Source: CAYZDV01 sp964477275 (GTDB lineage Bacteria; Acidobacteriota; Aminicenantia; Aminicenantales; Aminicenantaceae). From it: a DNA stretch of 21,056 nucleotides. Both the position numbers and the translations under genes were made by a program. Each line of letters starts with the position of its first letter. Position 1 is the stretch's first letter. Location: NCBI GenBank assembly GCA_964477275.1, contig CAYZDV010000024.1, positions 1-21,056 on the forward strand. Direction: 5' to 3'. This document shows, in pieces, positions 1-7,931 of the stretch. Below the pieces are notes generated by a model. That model worked only from the letters and a program-made list of their open reading frames with translations. It was not told the origin of the DNA and searched no databases.

Positions 1-1338
1 ATGGATTTTCCTTCCGAGCCTGAAAGAAAGGACATCTGGATTTTGAGGCTCACTTCTTCAGGGGAGATTCTCTGGCAGCGAACCATGGGAGGAAGCAAGA
101 AGGATGTTCCCCTTTCCATCCAGGAAACACACGACGGGGGGTTCATTCTCGCCGGCACCACTCGTTCCTTCGGCCAGGGAGAAGATGATATCTGGCTCCT
201 GAAGTTCGATCCGTGGGGAAATTTGGAATGGCAGAAAACCTGCGGGACATCTTTCAGCGAAGAGGTTCTGGCCGTTCATCAGGAAAAAAGCGGCGGGTAT
301 TTGGTGGCCGGGTCGATTCGTGTCTTCTGCACCGGAGGCTCGGATTTTTTGCTCTTGAAGCTCCTTCCTGATGGAACGACGGCCGCGGCCTGTCAATTCA
401 TCGAGGAATCGGCAGCCGAAGCTTTGGACGCTCATTTTCTTTCCCGCCAGACAACAGATTTGATAACCGAGGAAATCAGCGTTGTCTACGGACTTCAATT
501 GCTGGATTTTGCGATCGACTTTAACGATGTGGCAGGATATGAGCTCTGCTCGGAGAATCCGCTGCTTTCTGTTCTCAGTTCCGAGGGAGGAACAACCGAT
601 CCTTCGCCAGGGACTTCCATTCATGAGCGGGGGGGAGAAGTCAGCATAACAGCTTTGCCTGAGAACAGATACAGATTCTCGGGTTGGAGCGGAGACGTGT
701 CCGGCTCTGAAAATCCCATCGAGGTGAAGCTGGATTCAGATACCTGCCTCATGGCGAACTTTATACGGCAGTATGAGCTGACCATATCCGCGGGAGAGGG
801 AGGGACGACTGATCCGGAGCCGGGAACCTACACCGGGGATTCAGGCACATCCCTGACCATCCGGGCCGTCCCGGAGAAAGGCTATGAATTTCGCGAATGG
901 AGTGGAAATGTGGTCTCCACGAGTAATCCTCTCACACTGTCTTTTTCAGTGGACAGGCATATCCGAGCGAATTTCGCTCCGGTCATGATCGAAGAAAATG
1001 ACCTCTTCAGGTTTTACTGTTTTGTGGCCACCGCGGTTTATGGCTCTCCTCATCATCCCTTTGTGGAAGTGCTGCGCGATTTCAGAGGCAGATATCTGAT
1101 GACGAACAGACCTGGCCGATGGCTGATGAAATGCTATTACAGATATTCTCCGCAAGCGGCTGAGGTCATATCCAGGCACAGGGTGATAAAGGCTGGAGTT
1201 CGGCTGCATCTCCTGCCTGTGGTCGCTTTGAGCTTCATTCTGGTTCATCCGGGCCCGTATGGGATTTCTTTTTTGTTTGTGCTGATTTTCAGTCTGTTCA
1301 ATCTCTTTCTCATTATCATTCGCAAACATCGGGATTAG
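1..1338 (+). CDS. Surface/secreted repeat protein with InlB-like B repeats and CFI-box C-terminal tail (5' partial)
   Basis: Probably an exported, cell-surface-anchored protein of unknown ligand. Residues 10-60 and 61-122 are two copies of a propeller-like repeat (D-x-W-x-L-K/R, a G-x-x-x-W-Q-K/R-T core, then D/S-GG-F/Y-x-x-AG). Residues about 187-255 and 258-326 are two divergent InlB B-type repeats (GGTTDP at the start, GWSG or EWSG in the middle, ANF at the end). At residue 340 comes the CFI-box signature (CFVATAVYGS), then an arginine/tyrosine-rich linker, a hydrophobic span at about 403-440 and a short basic end (RKHRD), which looks like a sorting or anchoring tail. The frame is open at base 1, there is no signal peptide, and the first repeat starts mid-unit, so the true start lies upstream of the window and the ATG at base 1 is probably internal. 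It ends in TAG at 1336-1338. The family assignment is from motif memory; the function is not known. Confidence 0.8.
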   Translation: MDFPSEPERKDIWILRLTSSGEILWQRTMGGSKKDVPLSIQETHDGGFILAGTTRSFGQGEDDIWLLKFDPWGNLEWQKTCGTSFSEEVLAVHQEKSGGYLVAGSIRVFCTGGSDFLLLKLLPDGTTAAACQFIEESAAEALDAHFLSRQTTDLITEEISVVYGLQLLDFAIDFNDVAGYELCSENPLLSVLSSEGGTTDPSPGTSIHERGGEVSITALPENRYRFSGWSGDVSGSENPIEVKLDSDTCLMANFIRQYELTISAGEGGTTDPEPGTYTGDSGTSLTIRAVPEKGYEFREWSGNVVSTSNPLTLSFSVDRHIRANFAPVMIEENDLFRFYCFVATAVYGSPHHPFVEVLRDFRGRYLMTNRPGRWLMKCYYRYSPQAAEVISRHRVIKAGVRLHLLPVVALSFILVHPGPYGISFLFVLIFSLFNLFLIIIRKHRD

Positions 1339-1413
1339 ACTTTATTTCTCCCATGAACCCCCTGATCCTCGCCCTTGTCCCGGAAGTGAAAAATGTTTCC
1401 TGCATAAAAAAGC

Positions 1414-1443
1414 TTGACATTTATCAGATTAATGAAATAAAAT
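1414..1443 (+). promoter_or_regulatory. Sigma-70-type promoter for the small HTH gene
   Basis: TTGACA at 1414-1419 and TAAAAT at 1438-1443 are separated by 18 bp in a locally very AT-rich stretch. The expected transcription start is near 1450, leaving a leader of about 32 nt before the ATG at 1482. Three TTAAA motifs at 1443, 1453 and 1462 are spaced about one helical turn apart. An imperfect 16-bp palindrome at 1452-1467 lies just after the predicted start, where a repressor could sit. Confidence 0.6.
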
Positions 1444-1481
1444 TAAACTAACTTAAATAAATTAAAGTATAAAAAAGCTCA

Positions 1482-1670
1482 ATGAGAACCATCTGGCTGG
1501 GAAGCAAAATCATCAATCAGTACTCGATAGAGGACATTCAGGAGAAGCTCCAGGTCAGCAGAGTCACAGCCCTGCGCATGGTCGGCTCGGGCAGGATCAA
1601 GGCGAGAAAGATTGGCCGGCAGTGGTGGGTTAACGAAGACGACCTTATCGCCTTCATCGAAGGGAAGTAG
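1482..1670 (+). CDS. Small helix-turn-helix protein, excisionase/MerR-like HTH_17 type
   Basis: A 62-residue protein that is almost entirely one winged-helix DNA-binding domain of the excisionase (HTH_17) class. The family pattern is visible: YSIEDIQEKLQVSRVTALRM as the helix-turn-helix, followed by a basic GRIKARKIGRQWWV wing and D-D-L-x-A-F-I at the end. Such proteins act as small transcription factors or recombination directionality factors. No integrase, phage gene or attachment site lies nearby, so a regulatory role is more likely than excision here. It has its own promoter about 40 bp upstream and lies about 100 bp before the FHA/HD-GYP gene, which also has its own promoter. The ribosome-binding site is poor (an A-rich leader just before ATG), but the domain begins close to this ATG, so the start is reasonable. 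The target is not known. Confidence 0.8.
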   Translation: MRTIWLGSKIINQYSIEDIQEKLQVSRVTALRMVGSGRIKARKIGRQWWVNEDDLIAFIEGK

Positions 1671-1702
1671 ACGGCCCGCAGCGTCCGTCAAAATCGCTCT
1701 TT

Positions 1703-1731
1703 TTGACAACATGCCATTTGTGTGCTATAAA
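1703..1731 (+). promoter_or_regulatory. Strong sigma-70-type promoter for the FHA/HD-GYP gene
   Basis: TTGACA (1703-1708), a 17-bp spacer and TATAAA (1726-1731) form a near-consensus promoter. The predicted transcription start is near 1738, giving a leader of about 32 nt before ATG 1770. It begins 33 bp after the HTH stop codon, so the FHA gene can be transcribed independently of the HTH gene. Confidence 0.7.
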
Positions 1732-1769
1732 TTTGCTTCGGAAAGTCAAGGGGCGCGGGATAACGTTCG

Positions 1770-3377
1770 ATGAAGTTTGTCTGCATTGAGGGCCAGGAAA
1801 AGGACCTTGCCTGGGAATTGACAGGGAGCCGCACAGTCATCGGCCGGGATTCGGTCTGCGACATCATCGTCAACGACCCAAAGCTGTCCCGGATTCATGC
1901 CGAAGTCATCCGCGAGGGAGAAGCCTTCATGTTTTACGACCGGGAGAGCCTCAACGGCTCTTACATTAACAATAACCGGGTCACCCGTCAGATCCTGATT
2001 CCGGGCGATGTGATCAGGATCGGCGATACCGCCATCAAGGTCCTTGGCGAGGACCTCTCACCCAGCATCAGCTGGCAGAAGACCGATCCTTTTATCACCA
2101 CCAAGATCCCTCTCGACCAGCTAACCAGTCAGATCAAGGAGGTGGTTTCCGGGCCCGGGGCCCTGGAAGAAAAGAAACCCGATTTGGCCACCAGGCGGCA
2201 TCTCCAGACAGCCAAGCTCATCAAGAACCTGGAGACGGTTTATCAGGTCGGGAATGTCATCAACTCGATTCAGACTGTAGACGAGCTGCTCGATCAGATT
2301 GCCAGCACGCTGCTGGGAGTGTTCCGGGATGTCCAGAGAGTCTGCATCCTTCTCAGGAGTAAGAACAAAGGCCTTGAATTTGAGCCGAAGATCATCAAAA
2401 CCAGGGCCGATATCCCGGCAGGACCTTTTCAACTGAGCAAGAGCATCGTGAACAAATCGGTCAGCGAAGAGGTCTGCATCCTCGCCGACGATGCCTCCAG
2501 CGACGACCGCTTTTCGGCTTCAGAGAGCGTGCTGACCATGAACATTCGTTCGCTGATGTGCGCTCCGCTGGTCAGTAAAGGAACGGTCCTGGGGTTGATC
2601 TACCTCGACAACCGCGAGAAGCCGAAATGCTTTGACGTAAACGACGTGGCGCTTCTCTCTGCCCTGGCCAATCAGTCTGCGGTGGCCATCGAGAACTCCC
2701 AGCTCTACGAGGATATCCAGAAGTCCTATCATGAGGCCATCCTGGCCCTGATGAACACCGTGGAAGCCAAAGACCCTTACACGCGCGGCCACTCGCAGAG
2801 GACAAGCCGTTACGCGCTCGGCATCGCCCAGGAAATGGGCCTGAGCGAGGAGGAATGCAAGAAGATCAAGACCGCGGCTGAACTTCATGATATTGGAAAG
2901 ATAGGAGTGAGGGACCTCATCATCGGCAAGGACAGCCCCCTCTCGACTCTGGAATTTCATTCCATCCAGGCCCATGTTCTGACCGGAGAGAATATCATCA
3001 AGCCCATCGAATATCTCAGCTTTGCCCTTCCCATGCTTCGCCACCACCACGAGCATTACGATGGGACCGGATACCCTGACGGGCTCAAAGGGGATAAGAT
3101 TCCACTCGGCGCCCGGATTATCGGAGCCGCCGATGCGGTTGACGCGATGACCACTCAGCGCCCCTATAATAAACCCCTGCCCTTCAAGAAAGCCATGGAG
3201 AAATGCATCTCCTTGAAAGGAAAGCAGTTCGACACTGATGTCATCGACGCTCTGGTCCGCTTTATCAACCAGAATTACAAGAACCTGACCGAGACGGATA
3301 AGGTCCCTGATTTTGAAACCGAGATTAACGAATCCGAGCCTAAAGAGACAAAAGCGGGCAAGAAGAAGGCCAAATAA
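1770..3377 (+). CDS. FHA-GAF-HD-GYP cyclic-di-GMP phosphodiesterase
   Basis: A 535-residue cytoplasmic signalling protein. Residues about 1-95 are an FHA domain, the phosphothreonine-peptide reader, with conserved GRD (25-27), S-R-I-H (40-43) and N-G-S (62-64). Residues about 160-305 are a GAF domain, a small-molecule or dimerisation sensor. Residues about 318-500 are an HD-GYP domain with H341, H373-D374 (HDIGK) and the full HHExxDGxGYP signature at 426-436, so the metal site looks intact and hydrolysis of cyclic di-GMP is expected from the family. The C-terminal ~30 residues are charged and lysine-rich. There is no signal peptide or membrane segment. Its own strong promoter lies upstream, and no clear Shine-Dalgarno sequence is seen at the optimal distance. 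The architecture suggests that Ser/Thr kinase signalling, through phosphothreonine binding, gates second-messenger turnover. That link is inference: no kinase is encoded in this window. Confidence 0.9.
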   Translation: MKFVCIEGQEKDLAWELTGSRTVIGRDSVCDIIVNDPKLSRIHAEVIREGEAFMFYDRESLNGSYINNNRVTRQILIPGDVIRIGDTAIKVLGEDLSPSISWQKTDPFITTKIPLDQLTSQIKEVVSGPGALEEKKPDLATRRHLQTAKLIKNLETVYQVGNVINSIQTVDELLDQIASTLLGVFRDVQRVCILLRSKNKGLEFEPKIIKTRADIPAGPFQLSKSIVNKSVSEEVCILADDASSDDRFSASESVLTMNIRSLMCAPLVSKGTVLGLIYLDNREKPKCFDVNDVALLSALANQSAVAIENSQLYEDIQKSYHEAILALMNTVEAKDPYTRGHSQRTSRYALGIAQEMGLSEEECKKIKTAAELHDIGKIGVRDLIIGKDSPLSTLEFHSIQAHVLTGENIIKPIEYLSFALPMLRHHHEHYDGTGYPDGLKGDKIPLGARIIGAADAVDAMTTQRPYNKPLPFKKAMEKCISLKGKQFDTDVIDALVRFINQNYKNLTETDKVPDFETEINESEPKETKAGKKKAK

Positions 3378-3487
3378 GATTCCTTCCTGTCTCGTTCAAA
3401 TTCAAGCCCTCAGCTCCCGGGCTCTGATGCGACTGACGCTCGCTGTTTGGAGGAAATCACAACTCATTCTGTGCCTATTTAAAAAAA

Positions 3488-4231
3488 ATGGAAATGATCC
3501 GCTTTCCCTTTGACCCTGTGGAGAGAGCCCAGCAGGTGGAGAGCTTGGTTTTGAAAGAGGGAAAGAGGCTCTACCACAGGTTCAGAGCCGCCCCCTATTA
3601 TGGTGGAATCGCCACGGCCGATGCCGTCGGCTGTTCTTTTCTCTGCGCCTACTGCTGGAACTATTACCGGAATCTCAACCCGGCCCTCCTCGATCGATTC
3701 TACTCCCCGCAGCAGGTGGCAGCGAAGCTGCTCAGGATCGCCGAGAGAAACGGCTTCCATCTCTTCAGAATCACCGGGTCCGAGCCCATCCTGGGAGAGG
3801 CTTCGCTCGACCATCTCATGGCCCTGCTGGAGAGAATCACGAAGGAGAGACAGCAGTTTGTTTTCATCCTGGAGACAAACGGCTTTTTCCTGGGTTACAG
3901 GCCCGAGCTTGTGAAGAGGCTGACTTTCAGAAACCTCTGGGTCAGAGTCTGCCTGAAAGGGGTGGATGAGGAGACGTTTGAGTCGATAAGCGGAGCGAAG
4001 AAAGAATTTTTCCCTTACCCCCTTCGTGCCCTGAAGAAGCTGGAAGAGCAGGGGCTTAAAGCCTGGCCGGCGGTGATGCGAAATCTGTTTGAAGAGCGAG
4101 AGATGGAGAGACTGAGAAAATGCCTTTCTGAACAGAGCATCAGATCCAGGCTCGAGGAAGAAGTCCTGGAAGGCTATCCTTTTGTGCTGGAAAATATGAG
4201 GAGGCGGGGAGTCCCCATCAGGCGTCTTTGA
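3488..4231 (+). CDS. Uncharacterised radical SAM protein
   Basis: A 247-residue radical S-adenosylmethionine enzyme. The cluster-binding CxxxCxxC motif is seen as GCSFLCAYCW at about residues 48-57, preceded by ATADAV. A GSEP segment near residue 98 fits the SAM-binding GGE-type motif, and ETNG near residue 129 fits a core barrel strand. The protein is short for the superfamily, and no extra cysteine-rich (SPASM or twitch) cluster is visible, so it probably carries only the core partial barrel with a single [4Fe-4S] cluster. The substrate cannot be read from the sequence. It lies 110 bp after the FHA/HD-GYP gene on the same strand and converges on the seven-PAS HD-GYP gene. The start is uncertain: ATG 3488 directly follows a run of eight A residues and lacks a Shine-Dalgarno sequence, a second ATG occurs at 3494, and a GGAGG lies at about 3449-3453 with the frame open through it. 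Confidence 0.82.
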   Translation: MEMIRFPFDPVERAQQVESLVLKEGKRLYHRFRAAPYYGGIATADAVGCSFLCAYCWNYYRNLNPALLDRFYSPQQVAAKLLRIAERNGFHLFRITGSEPILGEASLDHLMALLERITKERQQFVFILETNGFFLGYRPELVKRLTFRNLWVRVCLKGVDEETFESISGAKKEFFPYPLRALKKLEEQGLKAWPAVMRNLFEEREMERLRKCLSEQSIRSRLEEEVLEGYPFVLENMRRRGVPIRRL

Positions 4232-4297
4232 ACCGCCGGGTGCCGGAGAATTACTTCCGGGATCTTGTCCTCCCGGGCGCTGAGGGGCGAATTCCAA

Positions 4298-4313
4298 GGT
4301 CTGGATTCAGACC
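4298..4313. terminator. Short hairpin between convergent genes (weak terminator candidate)
   Basis: GGTCTG and CAGACC form a perfect 6-bp stem with a GATT loop in the 93-bp gap between the convergent radical SAM and PAS/HD-GYP genes. There is no T-run on either strand directly after it, so it is not a classical intrinsic terminator. It may be a weak or factor-assisted bidirectional stop, or chance. Confidence 0.3.
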
Positions 4314-4324
4314 CTGTCTCTATC

Positions 4325-7300
4325 TCAATCGAACTTGAATTTTTTCTCGTTGAACAGTTTCATGCAGACATCGACAACATCGGGGTCATAGAGAGTTTTC
4401 TTGTTCTTGGAGATCTCTTCCAGAGCCGTCTCGATGCCCAGAGCTGCCCGGTAGGGGCGGTGGGAGGCCATGGCCTCGACCACATCGGCCACAGCCAGAA
4501 TCCTCGCCTCGAGGAGGATTTCATTCCCTTTGAGGCCTGAGGGATAGCCGGAGCCGTCCATTCTTTCGTGATGCTGGAGCATGATCTTGCCCACCGAGTA
4601 GGGAAATTCGATTCTCTTCAGGATGTCGTAACCCACCTGAGGGTGGGTTTTGATCATGTTGAAGTCAATCTCTGTCAGTCGTCCCGGCCAGCTCAGAATT
4701 TCCGCAGGCACCCGGATCTTGCCCACATCATGGACGATTCCCGCCAGCCGGATAGCATTTATCTGCTCCTCCGAAAGACCCATTTCTCCGGCAATAGCGC
4801 AGGCCAGAGTGGTGACACGATGCTGATGACCTGCTGTGTAAGGGTCTCTCATTTCGACCGCCGAGGCCAGGGCATTGACGGTTTCCTCCAGGGCTTTCCT
4901 CACCCTTTCGAAGCTATGCTTGCGTTCTTCCTCGGCCAGCTTGCGTTCGGTGATGTCGCGGGCGATGCTGAGTGCAGCCGGCCTGCCCTGGTATTCGATG
5001 ATTCGACTGCTGAGCTCGATGGGCATGACCGTGCCGTTTTTGTTACAGTGGGCGGTTTCGAAGAAGATGTGACCCCGGTACTCAAGTTCGTCGATCCGTT
5101 TGGGAACGGCGGCACGGGATTTGGGATGGTCGATATCGGCCAGATTCATCCGCAGCAGTTTTTCCCGGGCATAGCCGAGGCGCTCGCAGGCAACCTGATT
5201 CGCCTCCAGAATGCGGCCGTTCAGGTCGTGGATGAAAATGGCATCTCCGGCGGAGTTGAACAGCGTCCTGAATTTCTCCTCTGAGATCTGGAGGGCGGAT
5301 TCGGCCTTTTTCCGTTCGGTAATATCCCAGATGTAGGAGCGGGTGCCCGAAATCTTTCCTTCTTTCCTGAGGGCGATGGCATGAATTTCAATGAAAATCA
5401 CCGAGCCGTCTTTCCGGATTCCCCGGCATTCGTACCGCGAAGGAACATTTTTCCCCTGGATGCGGCCCTTATGGTATCCCATGACTCTTTCCACATCGTC
5501 AGGATGAACGATCGAGTGGATGGTCTGTTTTTTCATCTCTTCCATCGTGTATCCGAACATTTCGGCGTATTTCTTGTTGCAGTACTGGATTTTGGCGTTT
5601 CTGTCGTCGATCAGGATGGCCACTCCGGCTTTTTCGACCAGGTCCTGATAGCGCGCCTTTGTCTCTCTGATCTTCTCTTCCGCTTTCTTGCTCTCCGTAA
5701 TGTCTCTGGTGGTGGCGATAAACATCCTGGGAGTTTCTTCAGCATCTTTGACCAGGGCACAATTCAGTTCGCCGACGAAACGCGTGCCATCCCTCCTGAG
5801 CAGGGTGTATTCGACATCTCTGATCGCTCCCTCTCTGAGGGTCTTCTTGAGGTTTTTCATCGCCTTCGCATGGTCTTCGGCCGCGATAAGGGTGAAGGAG
5901 CTTTTTCCAATCAGCTCCTTCTGGCTCTTAAAGCCGTGGAGTTTGAGGGTCTGGGGAGAAGCATAGATGATGTTTCCCTTCAGGTCGGTGGCCGTCACCG
6001 CATCTGGAGATGTCTGGACCAGCGTCCGGTATTTGGCCTCACTCTCCTGGAGAGCGAGTTCCATTAGCTTCCTCCTGGTGATATCCCTGAGAATGCCGAG
6101 GACTCTCACCTTCTCTCCGGGAAGGGGAACGGTGTTGACCTCCACGTATTTCGTTTTTCCGTCTTTGGTCATGATGCGGAAGGAGTATTCGGAAGGCAGC
6201 TTCTCGCCTTTTTTCCTGCCGTTTTCTCTTTTGAGGACAAGGTTTCTGTCATCAGGATGGACGAGCTCGAGGAAGTTGAAATTTTTGTTGCAGACCTCTT
6301 TGGATTTGTAGCTGAAGATTTTTTCAAAGGCCTGGTTGACATACTCGAACCCTTCGGGGCTGATAATGTATATTCCGTCCATGGCGTTTTCGGCCAGAGT
6401 GCGGTACCTTTCCTGGCTTTCCCGCAGCTTCGCTTCCCCTTCGATGGATTCAGTGATATCCCGGGCAATCCCCTGGATCGCATAGGGTTTTCCTTCACGG
6501 TAAATGACGGTGGCTTCTGTCTCGGCCCAGACGCAGTCACCGTTTTTTGTCTTCAGCTTGAACAGGGAGGGCTCTTTCTGGTGGCCCGTCATTCTGATTT
6601 CATCCAGGAGTTTGAAAGCCCTGGGAAGCTGGGGCTGGTCGAGAAGGGAGACAAAACTGAGGTTGGAAATCTGTTTTTTGGTATAACCGAGAAGTTTCAG
6701 GGCTGCCTTGTTGGCGTCCAGGAACCGTCCTTCAAAATCATGGAGGTAGACGCAGTAAAGGGATCGGTCAAAGAGGGACTTGTAGCGTTCTTTGATTTCC
6801 TCCAGAGCCTCTTCAACCTTCATCCGGTCAGTGGTGTCAACCATGGTCGTCCGGATTCCGGTGACTTTTCCGTTGCTGTCGTATTCCAGCATGTCGTCAA
6901 TGATTACGTGGAGCCTGGAGCCGTCTTTTTTCACGTACATCCTGTTTTCTGCCCTCGGCAGATGCCTTCCGGCCAGCTTCAATTTGAACCTTTCTCGCGC
7001 CTCCTGTCGCTGCTCGGGAAGGATGAAATCAAAAATGGATTTTCCCATCATTTCTTTCGGGGAATAGCCCAGCATCTTCGCTTCTGTCCGGTTGACGCTG
7101 GTGATAGTCCCTTTTGTGTTCACTGTATGGTAGGCCACAGGAGCATTGTCCCAGAGTTCTTTGAAGCGCTTCTCGCTCTCCCGCAGAGCTTCTTCAGCCC
7201 TCGTGCTCTCGCTGATGTCCATTATCTGGGCCACTGTTTTCTTCTTTCCGCTGGAGTCTCCGAACACGCTGGAGCTGATTCTCACCCGCCTCTTTTTGCC

Positions 7301-7690
7301 GCTCCTTGTGACGATGGTCGATTCGTACCGGGAGGGGACATCTTCTCCTCTCTGTCTTCTGAGGTAACGGTCAGCGAGAAGCTGGGCGCTCTCATTGCCA
7401 AGGAATTTCCTGAAGTCCTTGCCGATTATTCGATCGAGAGAATAGCCGGACATGTGGCACAGCTCTTCGTTGGCATAGATGATTTTGAAGGCATCATCGA
7501 TGATGAGGATGCCGTGGTGGGAGTGTTCGACAACCTGACGGAAGAGTTCACCGCTTTCTTTTGACAATCTTTCCGGAAGATTCCGTCCGTCGCCAGGCTT
7601 TTTGAGAGCGGAAGTCCGTTCCTTCAGTTCCCGAAGCTCTCCGGTGAGCGGCTCTTTTCTCTTGTGGCCTGTCTTACCATGCGGCTTCAT
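4325..7690 (-). CDS. Seven-PAS-domain HD-GYP phosphodiesterase
   Basis: A 1121-residue soluble sensor and output protein. I count seven PAS domains in series, at about residues 48-165, 173-295, 301-415, 427-540, 552-665, 680-795 and 806-915. Most end in the PAC-type D-I-T-E/D motif and are joined by short helical linkers (A-E-x-x-L-x-E-S-x-x-R/K-Y/F). Residues about 930-1115 are an HD-GYP domain with H955, HDVGK (987-991) and HHERMDGSGYP (1040-1050), all key metal ligands present, so it should hydrolyse cyclic di-GMP. There is no transmembrane segment, receiver domain or GGDEF domain. Residues 1-45 are basic and look disordered. A GGAG about ten bases upstream of the ATG at 7690 supports the start. 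Ligands of the PAS domains (haem, flavin or small molecules) cannot be told from sequence. It faces the other HD-GYP gene tail-on, with the radical SAM gene between. Confidence 0.92.
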   Translation of the reverse strand: MKPHGKTGHKRKEPLTGELRELKERTSALKKPGDGRNLPERLSKESGELFRQVVEHSHHGILIIDDAFKIIYANEELCHMSGYSLDRIIGKDFRKFLGNESAQLLADRYLRRQRGEDVPSRYESTIVTRSGKKRRVRISSSVFGDSSGKKKTVAQIMDISESTRAEEALRESEKRFKELWDNAPVAYHTVNTKGTITSVNRTEAKMLGYSPKEMMGKSIFDFILPEQRQEARERFKLKLAGRHLPRAENRMYVKKDGSRLHVIIDDMLEYDSNGKVTGIRTTMVDTTDRMKVEEALEEIKERYKSLFDRSLYCVYLHDFEGRFLDANKAALKLLGYTKKQISNLSFVSLLDQPQLPRAFKLLDEIRMTGHQKEPSLFKLKTKNGDCVWAETEATVIYREGKPYAIQGIARDITESIEGEAKLRESQERYRTLAENAMDGIYIISPEGFEYVNQAFEKIFSYKSKEVCNKNFNFLELVHPDDRNLVLKRENGRKKGEKLPSEYSFRIMTKDGKTKYVEVNTVPLPGEKVRVLGILRDITRRKLMELALQESEAKYRTLVQTSPDAVTATDLKGNIIYASPQTLKLHGFKSQKELIGKSSFTLIAAEDHAKAMKNLKKTLREGAIRDVEYTLLRRDGTRFVGELNCALVKDAEETPRMFIATTRDITESKKAEEKIRETKARYQDLVEKAGVAILIDDRNAKIQYCNKKYAEMFGYTMEEMKKQTIHSIVHPDDVERVMGYHKGRIQGKNVPSRYECRGIRKDGSVIFIEIHAIALRKEGKISGTRSYIWDITERKKAESALQISEEKFRTLFNSAGDAIFIHDLNGRILEANQVACERLGYAREKLLRMNLADIDHPKSRAAVPKRIDELEYRGHIFFETAHCNKNGTVMPIELSSRIIEYQGRPAALSIARDITERKLAEEERKHSFERVRKALEETVNALASAVEMRDPYTAGHQHRVTTLACAIAGEMGLSEEQINAIRLAGIVHDVGKIRVPAEILSWPGRLTEIDFNMIKTHPQVGYDILKRIEFPYSVGKIMLQHHERMDGSGYPSGLKGNEILLEARILAVADVVEAMASHRPYRAALGIETALEEISKNKKTLYDPDVVDVCMKLFNEKKFKFD

Positions 7691-7931
7691 CTTGGCATCT
7701 CCAGATGGAATGCACCGGAGCCGAAATTTTTGCAGGATTTTTTGCTTTCCTTCTCTCCATGAAGCTCCGAACTCCTCCCGCGGGGCTTAATTCTTGATAA
7801 TGAAGAGAATAGTATTCAATTTTTTCTGGCACCTGTAAATCGCCGTTTGGAATGAATTGAGGGGGTGATTTTAAAGAGTTATTTCTGTCGCGGGAGATGA
7901 GTCATCCTCGTCAGAGGGGGTGAGACTATTA
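7691..7931. other. Gene-free stretch upstream of the seven-PAS gene
   Basis: No open reading frame of note is seen. It must carry the promoter and leader of the minus-strand PAS/HD-GYP gene, but I find no convincing -35/-10 pair. A 10-bp direct repeat GAGGGGGTGA occurs at 7859-7868 and 7914-7923. The second copy sits like a ribosome-binding site before a 13-codon frame that enters the palindromic element. Confidence 0.5.

Noticed and set aside
1482..1670. Excisionase as the sign of an integrated phage or plasmid
   Set aside because: No integrase, phage structural genes, attachment-site repeats or composition shift accompany it; the only tRNA is 6.6 kb away with no duplicated 3' end seen.
6257..7564. 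A 435-codon + strand open frame
   Set aside because: It is the antisense shadow of the seven-PAS gene, whose PAS and HD-GYP domains are unmistakable on the minus strand.
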